Origin: Jatrophihabitans sp.
GTDB lineage: Bacteria; Actinomycetota; Actinomycetes; Mycobacteriales; Jatrophihabitantaceae
Assembly (NCBI GenBank): GCA_036399055.1
Contig: DASWNX010000017.1
Coordinates: 124,001-188,000, forward strand
DNA length: 64,000 nt
Direction: 5' to 3'
Positions 44,976-54,575 of this stretch are shown here, one piece after another. The first letter of the stretch is position 1. Every line of letters starts with the position of its first letter. The position numbers and the translations under genes were made by a program. The notes under the pieces were generated by a model. That model ran no database searches. It was not told where the DNA came from and was given only the letters and a program-made list of their open reading frames with translations.

Positions 44976-47492
44976 ATGACCGATGCCGGTTTGGCCCCGA
45001 TTGCCCTGATCGGGGAGCCTGTCGGGCCGGTGCGGCCGACCGTGGCCGAGTTCCTCACCCCGCATTCGGGTCTGAGTGGCGCCGAAGTCGCTGAGCGCGT
45101 GGCCCGCGGGCAGGCCAACGTCACCGATTCGCGCACGAGCCGCACAATCGGCGAGATCGTGCGGTCCAACGTCCTCACCGTCTTCAACGCCCTGCTCGTG
45201 ACGCTGTTCGTCGTCATCCTCTTCACCGGACGGTGGCAGAACGGACTCTTCGGCCTGGTCATCATCGCGAATGCAGCGATCGGCATCGTGCAGGAGTCGC
45301 GGGCCAAACGAACCCTCGACAGGCTGGCAGTGCTCAACGCACCGCACGCGCGCGTAGTTCGCGATGGCGTGCCTGCGGCCGAGGTCGCGGTGGCCGAGGT
45401 GGTTCTGGATGACCTGCTCGTGGTGCAGGCCGGTGATCAGGTGCCGGCAGACGGAACGCTGCGTGAATCCTCCGGGCTGGAGATCGACGAGTCGCTGCTG
45501 ACCGGCGAGTCCGAGCCGGTGGCGAAGGTGGCAGGCGACCACGTGCGGTCAGGATCGATCGTCGTCGCAGGTCAAGGACAGTTCCAAGCCACCGCGGTAG
45601 GCGCGGATGCCTACGTCACCAGACTGACGGCCGAGGCCCGTCGCTACAGGGTGACGCACTCGGAACTGGTCTCCGGCACGAACCGCCTGCTGAGGTGGAT
45701 CTCTGTCGCCCTCGCGGTGATGGCGCCGCTGTTGGTCTGGAGTCAGTTCGGTAGCGCCGACAACCACGGGTGGCGCGATGCCGTGACCGGAACGGTGGCG
45801 GCGCTGGTAGGCATGGTGCCTGAGGGACTGGTGCTGCTCACCAGCCTGGCATTCATGATCGCCACGCTGAGCCTGGCCCGCAGGTCCACGCTGGTGCAGG
45901 AACTGCCTGCGGTTGAGGCGCTGGCCCGCGTCGACGTGATCTGCCTCGACAAGACCGGCACGCTCACCTACGGCGACATCCGCTTCGACCGGTTGGAGGT
46001 GTGTCCGGGCGCCGACGACATCGCCGTTCGGGCCGCGCTTTCGCTGCTGACGCGGGCCGATGACGCGAACGCGACCGCGGCTGCGTTGTCGGCGGTATTC
46101 ACAGACGACAGTTGGCAGCCGGCTAACGTCATCCCGTTCTCCTCTGCACGCAAATGGTCGGCCATATCGGTGGATGAGCACGGAAGTTGGATTCTCGGGG
46201 CGCCGGAGATGGTCCTGCACACCCCGACCAGTCCTGCCCAAGTCGACGCACGCGCGCACGCAGACACCCTTGCCGCGGCCGGCTCCCGCGTGCTGCTGCT
46301 GGCGGCTACCGGCTCCGAGGAAGGCCTCAGCAGCGATGCGGGGCTGCCCAAGGACGTGCGACCCGCGGCGCTCGTCGTGCTGGCTGAGCATGTCCGCGAA
46401 GACGCCGAGGCCACGCTGCGCTACTTCACCGAACAAGGCGTCGGGATCAAAGTCCTCTCTGGTGACAACCCGCGCACCGTCGGCGCGGTCGCCGCGGCAC
46501 TGCACCTACCAGGAGTCGGTAGCGCCGCAGATGCCGTCGACGCCCGCACCCTGCCCGAGGACCTGGACGAACTGGCGGCGGTGCTCGACACCCACAGCGT
46601 CTTCGGTCGAGTCACCCCGCACCAGAAACGGGCCGTCGTGCAGGCATTGCGACGTCAGGGGCACGTCGTGGCGATGACCGGCGACGGCGTCAACGACGCG
46701 CTCGCGCTCAAAGACGCCGACATCGGCATCGCGATGGGCAACGGCACGCCCGCCACCCGGGCCGTCGCCCAGATCGTCCTGCTCGACGGAAGCTTCGCGC
46801 ACCTACCCGACGTCGTCGGTGAAGGACGCCGGGTCATCGCCAATATCGAGCGGGCGGCGAGCCTGTTCCTGGTCAAGAACATCTACGCCCTGGTACTGGC
46901 CATCATCGTCACCTTCACCCAGGACGCCTACCCGTTGGCGCCGATCCAGCTGACATTGATCTCCGCCGTCACGATCGGGATACCAGGCTTCGCGCTGGCG
47001 TTGGGCCCAAACAACCGTCGGTACCGGCCCGGCTACCTGCGTCGAGTGCTGCGCTTCGCGATTCCGACCGGCATTGTCACCGGAGCCTGCGCCTACCTCG
47101 GCTATCAATCAACAAGGCTGATCGATCACGGTGCGGAGGTGGCCGAGGCGCGCACCACCGCCACGCTCACCGTGCTGATTGTGTCACTGTGGACGCTGCT
47201 CGTCCTGGCCCGCCCACTCGCCGGCTGGAAACTGGCCCTTGTCGCGAGCCTGGGCGCCGCCGTCGCCCTCATCGTAGCCATACCGGCCCTCGGGCACGGC
47301 GTGTTCCTGCTCGACGTGACGCCCCTGCGCCTGGCTATCGCGGGCATCATCGGCGCCGTGGGGGCGGTGCTCGTCGAGCTCACCCACCGCAGCATCACCC
47401 TGTTGGTCCGGCTGGGCAGCGATCGCGGCGATGGGTCGCCAGCGAGAACCACCGAGCCAGTGATCGTCACTGACGTCTCATCTCCCGCTTGA
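44976..47492 (+). CDS. CtpE-like P-type cation-transporting ATPase
   Basis: An 838-residue P-type ATPase with TGES (actuator, about residue 175), DKTGT (phosphorylated Asp, about 325), the hinge motif GDGVNDALALKDADIGIAMG and about ten membrane segments. MVPEGLVLLTS in membrane segment 4 matches the VPEGL motif of mycobacterial CtpE, which takes up Ca2+. No CPx or heavy-metal motif is present. Calcium is the best guess for the ion. It is divergent from the universal stress protein. Confidence 0.9.
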   Translation: MTDAGLAPIALIGEPVGPVRPTVAEFLTPHSGLSGAEVAERVARGQANVTDSRTSRTIGEIVRSNVLTVFNALLVTLFVVILFTGRWQNGLFGLVIIANAAIGIVQESRAKRTLDRLAVLNAPHARVVRDGVPAAEVAVAEVVLDDLLVVQAGDQVPADGTLRESSGLEIDESLLTGESEPVAKVAGDHVRSGSIVVAGQGQFQATAVGADAYVTRLTAEARRYRVTHSELVSGTNRLLRWISVALAVMAPLLVWSQFGSADNHGWRDAVTGTVAALVGMVPEGLVLLTSLAFMIATLSLARRSTLVQELPAVEALARVDVICLDKTGTLTYGDIRFDRLEVCPGADDIAVRAALSLLTRADDANATAAALSAVFTDDSWQPANVIPFSSARKWSAISVDEHGSWILGAPEMVLHTPTSPAQVDARAHADTLAAAGSRVLLLAATGSEEGLSSDAGLPKDVRPAALVVLAEHVREDAEATLRYFTEQGVGIKVLSGDNPRTVGAVAAALHLPGVGSAADAVDARTLPEDLDELAAVLDTHSVFGRVTPHQKRAVVQALRRQGHVVAMTGDGVNDALALKDADIGIAMGNGTPATRAVAQIVLLDGSFAHLPDVVGEGRRVIANIERAASLFLVKNIYALVLAIIVTFTQDAYPLAPIQLTLISAVTIGIPGFALALGPNNRRYRPGYLRRVLRFAIPTGIVTGACAYLGYQSTRLIDHGAEVAEARTTATLTVLIVSLWTLLVLARPLAGWKLALVASLGAAVALIVAIPALGHGVFLLDVTPLRLAIAGIIGAVGAVLVELTHRSITLLVRLGSDRGDGSPARTTEPVIVTDVSSPA

Positions 47493-47766
47493 TGCCGCGG
47501 TCACCAGCGTCGGCGCATGGAGTGACCGCTTTTCTTAAGGAGACCTGATGTCACATGGAAAGCAATCACTGGCCGTCGCGCAGTCAGCTGGCTCATGGTC
47601 GAAAAATTGAATTCTCATGATGGAAATTGGCGAAAGTGATACGAAAACCCGGTGAAGTTATCGGCTCTATGCACACAGCTGTGGATGACACTGTGGGTGA
47701 CCGCACAGCCTGTTCATAACTTCTGTCAAGTCGTGGATTTCTGAAGTCACGGACTACAGCTGAGAT
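47493..47766. other. AT-richer intergenic region with a micro-ORF and DnaA-box-like sites
   Basis: This 274-bp gap has noticeably lower GC than its surroundings. It holds aaggag 5 nt before an ATG at 47548, opening a 20-codon reading (47548-47610) that ends quickly, and a cluster of DnaA-box-like sequences (tgtggatga at 47681-47689; tgtgggtga at 47693-47701). Neither is supported beyond sequence. No known RNA was recognised. Confidence 0.4.
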
Positions 47767-48849
47767 TCAGAGCTGCTCACGCAGGTCGGCGGCCGCGGCC
47801 AGGAACGCGTCATTCTCGGCGGTGGCGCCGATGGTGATCCGCACGCCGGAGCCGGGGAACGCCCGCACGATCACGCCACGGGCCTCGCAGCCGGCGCCGA
47901 AAGCGGCGGCGTCCACGCCGCCTTGGGCCGGCGGGCCCTCGTCCAGCCAGACGAAGTTGGCCTCGGAGTCGGGCAGGTGATAACCGGCCGCGCGCAGCGC
48001 GCCGGTGACCCGGGCCCGCTCAGCGACCACCTCATCCACCCGGCTGCTGAGCTGCCGCTCGGCCTCGGGCTCCAGGCTGGCCAGCGCGGCGGCCTGCGCC
48101 ACGTGGGTCACCGCGAACGGGACCTGGGTCTGGCGGACCGCCGTGGCGACGGCCGGGTCAGCGGCCAGGCCATACCCGATCCGCAGGCCGGCCAGGCCGT
48201 AGGCCTTGGAGAACGTCCGCAGCACGATGATGTTCGGATAGCGCTCCAACAGGCCGGTGCCGTCCTGCACCTTCTCGTCGGTGACAAATTCGCGGTAGGC
48301 CTCGTCCAGCACCACCAGGACCTCGGAAGGCACCCGGTCCAGGAAATCGATCAGCTCGACCCCGGACACCGCGGTGCCGGTCGGGTTGTTCGGATTGCAG
48401 ACGAAGATCAGCCGGGTCCGGTCGGTGACGGCGTCGGCCATCGCCGGCAGGTCATAGACCTGCTCGCGCAGCGGCACCTGCACCGCCTGCGCGCCGCCGA
48501 TCGCGGTGATGATCGGATAGGCCTCGAAGGACCGCCAGCCGAAGATCACCTCGTCGCCGTGGCCGGCGCTGGCTTGCACCAGTTGCTGGCACAGCGACAC
48601 CGAGCCGCAGCCCACCACCAGGTGCTCGACGCCGACGCCGAACTTCTCCGACAGCGCCAGCAGCAACTCGCTGGAATTGGTGTCGGGATAGCGGTTGGCA
48701 GCAGCCGCGGCCTCGGTGATCCGGTCCAGCACGTGCGGCAACGGCCCGTAAGCAATCTCGTTGCTGGCCAGCTTGATCGAGCCCGGGACGCTGCGACCCG
48801 GCACGTAAGCAGGCAGCGCGGACAGGACGGGACGCATCCGAACAGTCAT
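47767..48849 (-). CDS. Histidinol-phosphate/aromatic aminotransferase
   Basis: A 360-residue fold-type I aminotransferase with SNEIAYGP, NPNNPTGT (PLP contact), VLDEAYREF and the PLP-lysine region LRTFSKAYGLAGLRIGYG. It is of the HisC family. In actinobacteria one copy (Pat) transaminates phenylpyruvate and related acids, and a neighbouring prephenate dehydratase (50206-51156) supports that role here. Histidine biosynthesis cannot be excluded, since no other his gene is in the window. It stands alone on its strand. Confidence 0.88.
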   Translation of the reverse strand: MTVRMRPVLSALPAYVPGRSVPGSIKLASNEIAYGPLPHVLDRITEAAAAANRYPDTNSSELLLALSEKFGVGVEHLVVGCGSVSLCQQLVQASAGHGDEVIFGWRSFEAYPIITAIGGAQAVQVPLREQVYDLPAMADAVTDRTRLIFVCNPNNPTGTAVSGVELIDFLDRVPSEVLVVLDEAYREFVTDEKVQDGTGLLERYPNIIVLRTFSKAYGLAGLRIGYGLAADPAVATAVRQTQVPFAVTHVAQAAALASLEPEAERQLSSRVDEVVAERARVTGALRAAGYHLPDSEANFVWLDEGPPAQGGVDAAAFGAGCEARGVIVRAFPGSGVRITIGATAENDAFLAAAADLREQL

Positions 48850-48899
48850 GCCCTTAGGTTATCGCGCCGACTCGATGGTCAGCCCCGGACGGCGGCTGG

Positions 48900-49511
48900 T
48901 CAGCCCCGGACGGCGGCCACCGCCGCCACCACCGCGAACACCGTGAACGCCACGGCGGCTACCCGGTGCACCAGTCGCAGCGGCACCCGGCGCAGGATCA
49001 CCTTGCCGACCAACACGGCGAGGGTGGCCACGCCCACCAGCGCCAGAAAGGCGCCCAGGCCGGTGGCCACCGGCTGGCCGTAGCGCGCGACCAGGCCGGC
49101 AGTGGCCAACTGCGAGGCGTCGCCCCACTCGGCGGCGAAGAGCACCCCGAAGGAGATCCCGAAGACCCGTCGATCGCTGACATCCGGCTCGGACGGCCCG
49201 CCGGCGCCCAGCTGCTCGTCGCCGCCGGCCACGCTCTCTCTGAACAGCAGGACCGCCCCGACGGCGAACAGCAGCGCCACGGTGGCCTCGAGGATCCGGT
49301 GCGGCAACAGGTGCAGCAGGCCGCCGGCGGTGACGGCGAGCACGCACTGCACCCCGAACGCGGCGGCAGCGCCGGCCAGCACCGGACGCCGGCGGTACCG
49401 GGTCGACAGCACCAGCGTCGCGAGCATGGTCTTGTCGGGCAGCTCGACGAGCACGACCGCGGCGAAGGCGAGAGCGAACGCCCCGAGGAAGGAGGTCATC
49501 TTGACGTCCAT
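48900..49511 (-). CDS. GDT1/TMEM165-family membrane transporter
   Basis: A 203-residue membrane protein starting at ATG 49511, or the internal ATG 49499 with GGAGG before it. Two E-x-x-D-(K/A)-(T/S) elements, ELPDKTML in the first half and EWGDASQL in the second, are the family's duplicated cation-binding motifs. Six or seven hydrophobic segments are visible. Family members move Mn2+ or Ca2+ out of the cell. Two short direct repeats (cagccccggacggcggc) surround the stop codon. Confidence 0.85.
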   Translation of the reverse strand: MDVKMTSFLGAFALAFAAVVLVELPDKTMLATLVLSTRYRRRPVLAGAAAAFGVQCVLAVTAGGLLHLLPHRILEATVALLFAVGAVLLFRESVAGGDEQLGAGGPSEPDVSDRRVFGISFGVLFAAEWGDASQLATAGLVARYGQPVATGLGAFLALVGVATLAVLVGKVILRRVPLRLVHRVAAVAFTVFAVVAAVAAVRG

Positions 49512-49617
49512 TCTGCCTGCCGCCGGATCGGGGACGTGTCCCCTCCCCTCGCGGCTCGGCGGTGACGGAGAGTGTCGGCGCCCGCGGGGACCGGCCCACG
49601 TCATACCCTGACCAGCG

Positions 49618-50154
49618 ATGAGTACCTGGCTGGCGGTCGGCGCCATGATCTTCGGACTGGCCGGTCTAGTGGCTGGCGTGCTGGCCCTGCGCACCCTCAG
49701 CAGGCTGCGGCGCTCGGTCGCGTTGCTCTCTCGCGGCGCCTCGGGTCGCGAGACCATCCTGGAGATCGCCGACAAGCACATGGCCGCCAGCGAGGCGGTG
49801 CGCAAGGACATCATGGAGTTGCAGCGCGACCTCGCCGCGGCCCAGCAGGAGCTGGCCTCCGGGGTGGCGGCCGAGCGGCAGGCCCTGGCCGAGACGGTGC
49901 AGAACTTGACCAGCTCGGTCGGCACGGTGCTACGGCGGGTCGCCCTGGTGCGCTTCGACGCCTTTGAAGACCTCGGTGGGCGGCTGTCGTTCTCGCTGGC
50001 GCTGCTCGATGACGGCGGCAACGGCATCACGCTGACCTCGATCGCCAGCACCTCCGACACCCGGCTTTACGCCAAGGCGCTGACTGCCGGCGTCGGCGCG
50101 CACGCGCTCTCCTCCGAGGAGGAGCAGGCCGTCAAGGCGGCGCTGGCACGCTAG
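49618..50154 (+). CDS. DUF4446 membrane-anchored protein
   Basis: A 178-residue protein with one N-terminal membrane segment, a coiled-coil stretch rich in Ala/Glu/Gln and a C-terminal domain with VRFDAFEDLGGRLSFSLALLDDGGNG, the hallmark of DUF4446. The C-terminal domain probably faces the cytoplasm. The gene commonly sits beside pheA in actinobacteria, as here, but no function is known. Confidence 0.9.
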   Translation: MSTWLAVGAMIFGLAGLVAGVLALRTLSRLRRSVALLSRGASGRETILEIADKHMAASEAVRKDIMELQRDLAAAQQELASGVAAERQALAETVQNLTSSVGTVLRRVALVRFDAFEDLGGRLSFSLALLDDGGNGITLTSIASTSDTRLYAKALTAGVGAHALSSEEEQAVKAALAR

Positions 50155-50205
50155 CCGATCACCGATCGGGAGTCCGCCGACCGATCCGGCACTAAACTGC
50201 GCCTT

Positions 50206-51156
50206 GTGGCACCCGCGACCACCGCTGCGCACGGCCCGTACGGCTTTCTGGGCCCAGAAGGCAGCTTCGCCCACGTGGCCGCCCAGGCGCTGGCCGGCGA
50301 CGCGGAGCTGGCGCCGCACGCCAGCGTCGTCGAAGCCGTCGACGCGGTGCGGGCGGGGACGGTCCTGGGCGCGGTGGTGCCGCTGGAGAACTCCGTCGAG
50401 GGGTCGGTGCCGGCCACCCTGGACGAGCTGGCCGAACTGGCTGGCGGCTCGCCACTGGTGATCGCCGCCGAGACCTACCTGCCGGTGGTGTTCGACCTGC
50501 TGGCGCGCCCCGGAACCCGGCCGGCCGACATCAGCGCCGTGGCCACCCACCCGCATGCCGCGGCGCAGGTGCGCAGGTACCTGCTGACCCAGCTGCCCGC
50601 GGCGAAGGTGATCCCGGTGGACTCGACCGCCGGCGGCGCCCAGGCGGTGGCGGACGGGCGCTACGACGCCGCGGTGGCCCCCGCTGCCGCGGGCCAGCGG
50701 TACGGCCTGGACAGCCTGGCCCACGACATCGCCGACAACCCGGGGGCGGTCACCCGGTTCGTCCTGCTCCGGCGGGCCGCCGAGCCGCCGCCGCCGACCG
50801 GCAACGACCGGACCACGGTGGTGGCCTACCCCCAGGACGACCACGTCGGCGCCCTGCTGGAGATCCTGACCGAGTTCGCCACCCGCGGGGTGAACCTGAC
50901 CCGTATCGAGTCCCGGCCCACCAAGGGCCGGCTGGGCCAGTACTGCTTCTCGATCGACTGCGAGGGCCACGTCCGCGAAGCCCGGGTCGGCGATGCCCTG
51001 GCCGCGCTGCGCCGGATCTGCGCCGACGTTCGCTACCTGGGCTCCTACCCGCGCCGCGACGGCCGGCTCGGCGAGGTTCTGAGCGGGCGCGCCGACGAGG
51101 ATTTCAGGCAGGCGGCCGGTTGGCTGGACCGCATCCGCGGCGCCGGGACCGGGTAG
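50206..51156 (+). CDS. pheA: Prephenate dehydratase
   Basis: A 316-residue PheA from GTG 50206, with FLGPEGSFAHVAAQ, PLENSVEGSV, NPGAVTRFVLL carrying the catalytic TRF motif, and a C-terminal ACT domain with LTRIESRPTKG, the phenylalanine-binding ESRP motif. It converts prephenate to phenylpyruvate and is feedback-inhibited by phenylalanine. There is no chorismate mutase domain, as expected in actinobacteria. The nearby aminotransferase could complete phenylalanine synthesis. Confidence 0.96.
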   Translation: MAPATTAAHGPYGFLGPEGSFAHVAAQALAGDAELAPHASVVEAVDAVRAGTVLGAVVPLENSVEGSVPATLDELAELAGGSPLVIAAETYLPVVFDLLARPGTRPADISAVATHPHAAAQVRRYLLTQLPAAKVIPVDSTAGGAQAVADGRYDAAVAPAAAGQRYGLDSLAHDIADNPGAVTRFVLLRRAAEPPPPTGNDRTTVVAYPQDDHVGALLEILTEFATRGVNLTRIESRPTKGRLGQYCFSIDCEGHVREARVGDALAALRRICADVRYLGSYPRRDGRLGEVLSGRADEDFRQAAGWLDRIRGAGTG

Positions 51157-51162
51157 CCGGCC

Positions 51163-51486
51163 TTACAGGTACAGACCGGTGTTGGACTCGATCCGCTTGG
51201 CCGCGACCGCGTGGATGTCGCGCTCGCGCAGCAGCAGGTAGTCCTCGCCTGATATCTCCACCTCGTGCCGGTCCTCGGGGCTGAACAACACGTGGTCTGC
51301 CAGCTCGACCGAGCGGACGTGGTTGCCGACCGCCAGCACCTCGGCCCAGATCAGCCGCTTGGCGACCTGCGCGGTGGCCGGGATCAGGATGCCGCCGGAG
51401 GAGCGCCGCTCACCCTCCTCGACCGAGACCCTGACCAGCACACGGTCGTGCAGCATCTTGATCGGAAGCCGGTCTGACGTGGTCAC
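51163..51486 (-). CDS. GroES-like co-chaperonin family protein
   Basis: A 107-residue protein with the Cpn10-like pattern LHDRVLVRVSVEEGERRSSGG and ISGEDYLLLRERDIHAVA, but a divergent mobile loop compared with GroES. No groEL is adjacent. Actinobacteria often encode such a stand-alone GroES relative. Its role is uncertain. Confidence 0.82.
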   Translation of the reverse strand: MTTSDRLPIKMLHDRVLVRVSVEEGERRSSGGILIPATAQVAKRLIWAEVLAVGNHVRSVELADHVLFSPEDRHEVEISGEDYLLLRERDIHAVAAKRIESNTGLYL

Positions 51487-51513
51487 GCCGTCAGCCTAGA
51501 TCGCCGTGCGACC

Positions 51514-51738
51514 TCACTTGGCCAATACCGCCCACAGACCGACGGCAATCGCGGCGAGCACCACCAGCAGGCAGCCGGCGGCCAGCAGCCGGGCCACCGC
51601 GGCCGGCTGGCCGGGTTGCTCGTCGGCAGTGGTCATGGCTCGCACCGCGACCGAGAACATCACCGTGATGCCGATTCCGGCGACCAGAGCCACCAGGGCC
51701 ACGTTGCGCAGGACCGCCAGGTCCAGGTAGCCGCTCAT
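51514..51738 (-). CDS. Small two-TM membrane protein beside PiT
   Basis: A 74-residue protein from ATG 51738; the upstream TTG is less likely. It has two hydrophobic segments (NVALVALVAGIGITVMFSVA and LLAAGCLLVVLAAIAVGLWA) joined by a short polar loop. The phosphate transporter gene ends 6 bp before its start, which implies co-transcription. I recognise no family. It may be an accessory or stability factor. Confidence 0.75.
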   Translation of the reverse strand: MSGYLDLAVLRNVALVALVAGIGITVMFSVAVRAMTTADEQPGQPAAVARLLAAGCLLVVLAAIAVGLWAVLAK

Positions 51739-51743
51739 CGCGC

Positions 51744-52904
51744 TCAACCCGCCGCCTGCTCCAGCACCGGGCGCTCGATCGCGCTGATCCGGCCGAAGCT
51801 GTCAGGGGCCTCGTTGACGTTGCCGGCGCCGACCGGGTTGCGCCGGGACCAGAGCCAGAAGCCCAGGAGCACCGCCACGGCGGCCACCGAGATGAGCAGG
51901 ATCTGCCCCGAGCCGCCGCCGACGACGATCAAGGCGATGCCGGCCGCGATCAGGCCTGCCGCCGGCAGCGTCAGCATCCAGGCGATGATCATCGAGCCAG
52001 CCACCCCCCAGCGGACACTGCCGCCTCGCCGGCCGAGGCCGGTGCCGAGCACCGACCCGGAGGTGATGTGGGTCGTCGACAGCGGCAGCCCGCCCTGGGT
52101 CGCGGTCAGCAGCACCGCGACGGAGGCGGTCTGGGCGGTGAAGCCCTGCGGCGCCTCGATGTGGGTGAGCCGGTGGCCCATGGTGCGGATCACCCGCCAG
52201 CCCCCGAAGTAGGTGCCTGCGGCCAGTGCCACCCCACAGCTGACGATGACCCACATCGGCGGGTTGGACCCGGGCTGGAGTTGGTTGCCGGCGATCAGCG
52301 CGAGGGTGATGACCCCCATGGTCTTCTGCGCGTCGTTGGTGCCGTGGGCCAGCGAGACCAGCGAGGCCGAGGCCAGCTGGCCGTAGCGGAAGTACCGGTG
52401 GCTGCGCGGCCGCTCGTCGGGTTTGGCGATCGAGTAGCTCAGCCGGGTCGCCAGCATCGCCACCAGGCCGGCCAGCACCGGCGCGAGCAGCGCCGGGATG
52501 ATCACCTTGGCGACGATCGACTGGCCGTGGATCGAGGAGGTCCCGGCCGCCACCAGCGCCGCGCCGATGACCCCGCCGATCAGCGCGTGCGAGGACGAGG
52601 ACGGCAGGCCGATGCTCCAGGTGATCATGTTCCACATGATCGCGCCGAGCAGGCCGGCGAACACGATCGGCAGGGTGATCGCGCCGGAGTCGACGATCCC
52701 GCTGGCGATGGTCGCGGCGACCTTGATGGACAGGAACGCGCCCACCAGGTTCAGCACGGCCGAGAGCGCCACGGCGGTCTTCGGTTTCAGCGCTCCGGTC
52801 GCGATCGACGTCGCCATGGCGTTGGCGGTGTCGTGGAAACCATTGGTGAAATCAAAGGTGAGCGCGGCTGTGACCACGATGAGCAACAGAACGAAATCGT
52901 TCAC
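51744..52904 (-). CDS. PiT-family inorganic phosphate transporter
   Basis: A 386-residue membrane protein from GTG 52904 with the duplicated PiT signatures: FDFTNGFHDTANAMATSI at the N-terminus and SLAHGTNDAQKTMGVI in the second half. It co-transports metal-phosphate or phosphate with protons at low affinity. No PhoU-like DUF47 partner, which often accompanies PiT, is seen. A small membrane protein follows in the same unit. Confidence 0.94.
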   Translation of the reverse strand: MNDFVLLLIVVTAALTFDFTNGFHDTANAMATSIATGALKPKTAVALSAVLNLVGAFLSIKVAATIASGIVDSGAITLPIVFAGLLGAIMWNMITWSIGLPSSSSHALIGGVIGAALVAAGTSSIHGQSIVAKVIIPALLAPVLAGLVAMLATRLSYSIAKPDERPRSHRYFRYGQLASASLVSLAHGTNDAQKTMGVITLALIAGNQLQPGSNPPMWVIVSCGVALAAGTYFGGWRVIRTMGHRLTHIEAPQGFTAQTASVAVLLTATQGGLPLSTTHITSGSVLGTGLGRRGGSVRWGVAGSMIIAWMLTLPAAGLIAAGIALIVVGGGSGQILLISVAAVAVLLGFWLWSRRNPVGAGNVNEAPDSFGRISAIERPVLEQAAG

Positions 52905-53103
52905 GTCAATGACGATTCACGTTCACCCCCCCTTATGCAAACCCTCACCGGGATTTAACACACGTGTGTCCGATTTGTGTTTCCAGCGCCGATCCCGGGG
53001 GTGTCGCCAGCGGTGCACGTAGGCTCTTTGGAGTGACCCGACCGCACCTCGTCCCCTCCTCGCGGACCCGTCCGCGCCGCTGGCCGAACCGATCGGCTAG
53101 GCC

Positions 53104-53925
53104 GTGATCAGGCTGCTGGCCAGCGATCTCGACGGGACCCTGCTACGCAGCGACAACACCGTCAGCCCGGAGACCCGGGACGCTCTACAGGCTGCCGAGC
53201 AAGCGGGGCTGATCATCGCCTTCGTCACCGGACGGCCACCGCGTTGGCTGCACGAGGTGGCCGAAGCGACCGGTCATCGGGGGGTCGCGGTGAGCGCCAA
53301 CGGCGCGTTGACCTATGACCTGCACACCGAGACCGTCCTGGCCGAGCACCCGTTGCCGCCGGAGATGCTGGCCGAGATCACCGGCGTGCTGCGTGCCAAG
53401 ATCCCGCAGGTCCGCTTCGCCCTGGAGTACGCCCAGGACTTCGCCTACGAGCCGGAGTACCGCCACGACTGGGGCATCATGCCCGAGGCCGACCGGTCCG
53501 GCCGGCGACTGCCCACCCCCGCCGCGGTGGAGCTGTCAGGGCTGCTGGACAAGCCGGCCGTGAAGCTGCTGGCCAGAGGCCGCGGACTGGAGCCGGATGA
53601 GTTCATGGATCTGGTGGAAGCGCTGGTGGGCGACCAGGTGACGGTGACCCGGTCAGGGCACTCGCCACTGGTGGAGATCTCGGCCACCGGCATCACCAAG
53701 GCGTTCGGGCTGGCCGCGCTGGCCGACTCACACGGCATCAGCCGCCGCCACGTGGCGGCGGTGGGCGACATGCCCAACGACGTGCCGATGCTGGAGTGGG
53801 CCGGCCAGTCCTACGCGGTGGCCAACGCCCACCCGTCGGCGCTGGCGGCGGCCGGAACCGTGCTGGCCGAGACCAACGACGAGGACGCGGTGGCCAAGCT
53901 GATCTGGGCGCTGCTGGAGTCCTGA
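53104..53925 (+). CDS. Cof-type HAD phosphatase
   Basis: A 273-residue HAD protein starting at GTG 53104 with the catalytic ASDLDGTLL motif, the segment FVTGRPPRWL, a Cof-type C2 cap in the middle, and GDMPNDVPMLEWAG, which supplies the terminal aspartates. It removes phosphate from small sugars or nucleotides. The substrate is unknown. Confidence 0.92.
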   Translation: MIRLLASDLDGTLLRSDNTVSPETRDALQAAEQAGLIIAFVTGRPPRWLHEVAEATGHRGVAVSANGALTYDLHTETVLAEHPLPPEMLAEITGVLRAKIPQVRFALEYAQDFAYEPEYRHDWGIMPEADRSGRRLPTPAAVELSGLLDKPAVKLLARGRGLEPDEFMDLVEALVGDQVTVTRSGHSPLVEISATGITKAFGLAALADSHGISRRHVAAVGDMPNDVPMLEWAGQSYAVANAHPSALAAAGTVLAETNDEDAVAKLIWALLES

Positions 53926-53930
53926 GCAGG

Positions 53931-54512
53931 CTAGAGGTACTGCCCGGTGCCATGCTCGCCGTCAGGGCCCGGACGCTGTAGCCCGGGGATGCCCGGCACG
54001 GCGCCCGGCCCCACCTGTCCGGGCAACGCCCGCCCACGCATCTGCTCCAGCTGGGCACGGGCGGCCATCTGCTGGGCGAACAGCGCGGTCTGAATGCCGT
54101 GGAACAGCCCCTCGAGCCAGCCCACCAGCTGCGCCTGGGCGATCCGCAGCTCGGCCTCGCTGGGCACGTGATCATCGTCGAAGGGCAGCGTCAGCCGGTC
54201 CAGCTCCTCGCGCAGCTCAGGCGCCAGGCCCTCTTCGAGTTCCTTGATCGAGGACTGGTGGATCTCTCGGAGCCGGGACCGGCCGGCCTCGTCCAACGGC
54301 GCCGCCCGCACCTCCTCCAGCAGCTGCTTGATCATGGTGCCGATCCGCATCACCTTCGCCGGCTGCTCGACCTGAGACATCAGGTCCTGCTCGCGGCCCT
54401 CGGACTCCTCGCCCGAGGCCAGCACCACCACCTGATCGCCGCCGGGCTCCGACGCCGCAGTGGGCTGAGCGCCCCGGAGGTAGGAGCCCGTGTCGCCGTC
54501 AGTCATGAGCAC
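53931..54512 (-). CDS. bpa: Bacterial proteasome activator Bpa/PafE
   Basis: A 193-residue protein of the Bpa family. A low-complexity N-terminus leads into the helical core with VMRIGTMIKQLLEEVRAAPLD and a long helix ending in QMAARAQLEQMRGR. The C-terminus GTGQYL matches the GQYL tail that docks into the 20S proteasome ring. Bpa opens the 20S gate without ATP to degrade unfolded proteins. GTG 54512 and ATG 54506 are both possible starts. It implies that this organism encodes a 20S proteasome. Confidence 0.93.
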   Translation of the reverse strand: MLMTDGDTGSYLRGAQPTAASEPGGDQVVVLASGEESEGREQDLMSQVEQPAKVMRIGTMIKQLLEEVRAAPLDEAGRSRLREIHQSSIKELEEGLAPELREELDRLTLPFDDDHVPSEAELRIAQAQLVGWLEGLFHGIQTALFAQQMAARAQLEQMRGRALPGQVGPGAVPGIPGLQRPGPDGEHGTGQYL

Positions 54513-54575
54513 GTCCTGTCCTTGAGAAGCTTGCAGAAATCGTGGTTCGAGACTCGATCCTAGAGGCGTCCCGGC

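Noticed and set aside
52899-52926. Two GTTCAC units 22 bp apart, resembling a PHO box before the phosphate transporter
   Set aside because: The first unit is the start codon region of the transporter itself, and only one complete unit lies outside the gene. That is too little for a PhoP-binding array.
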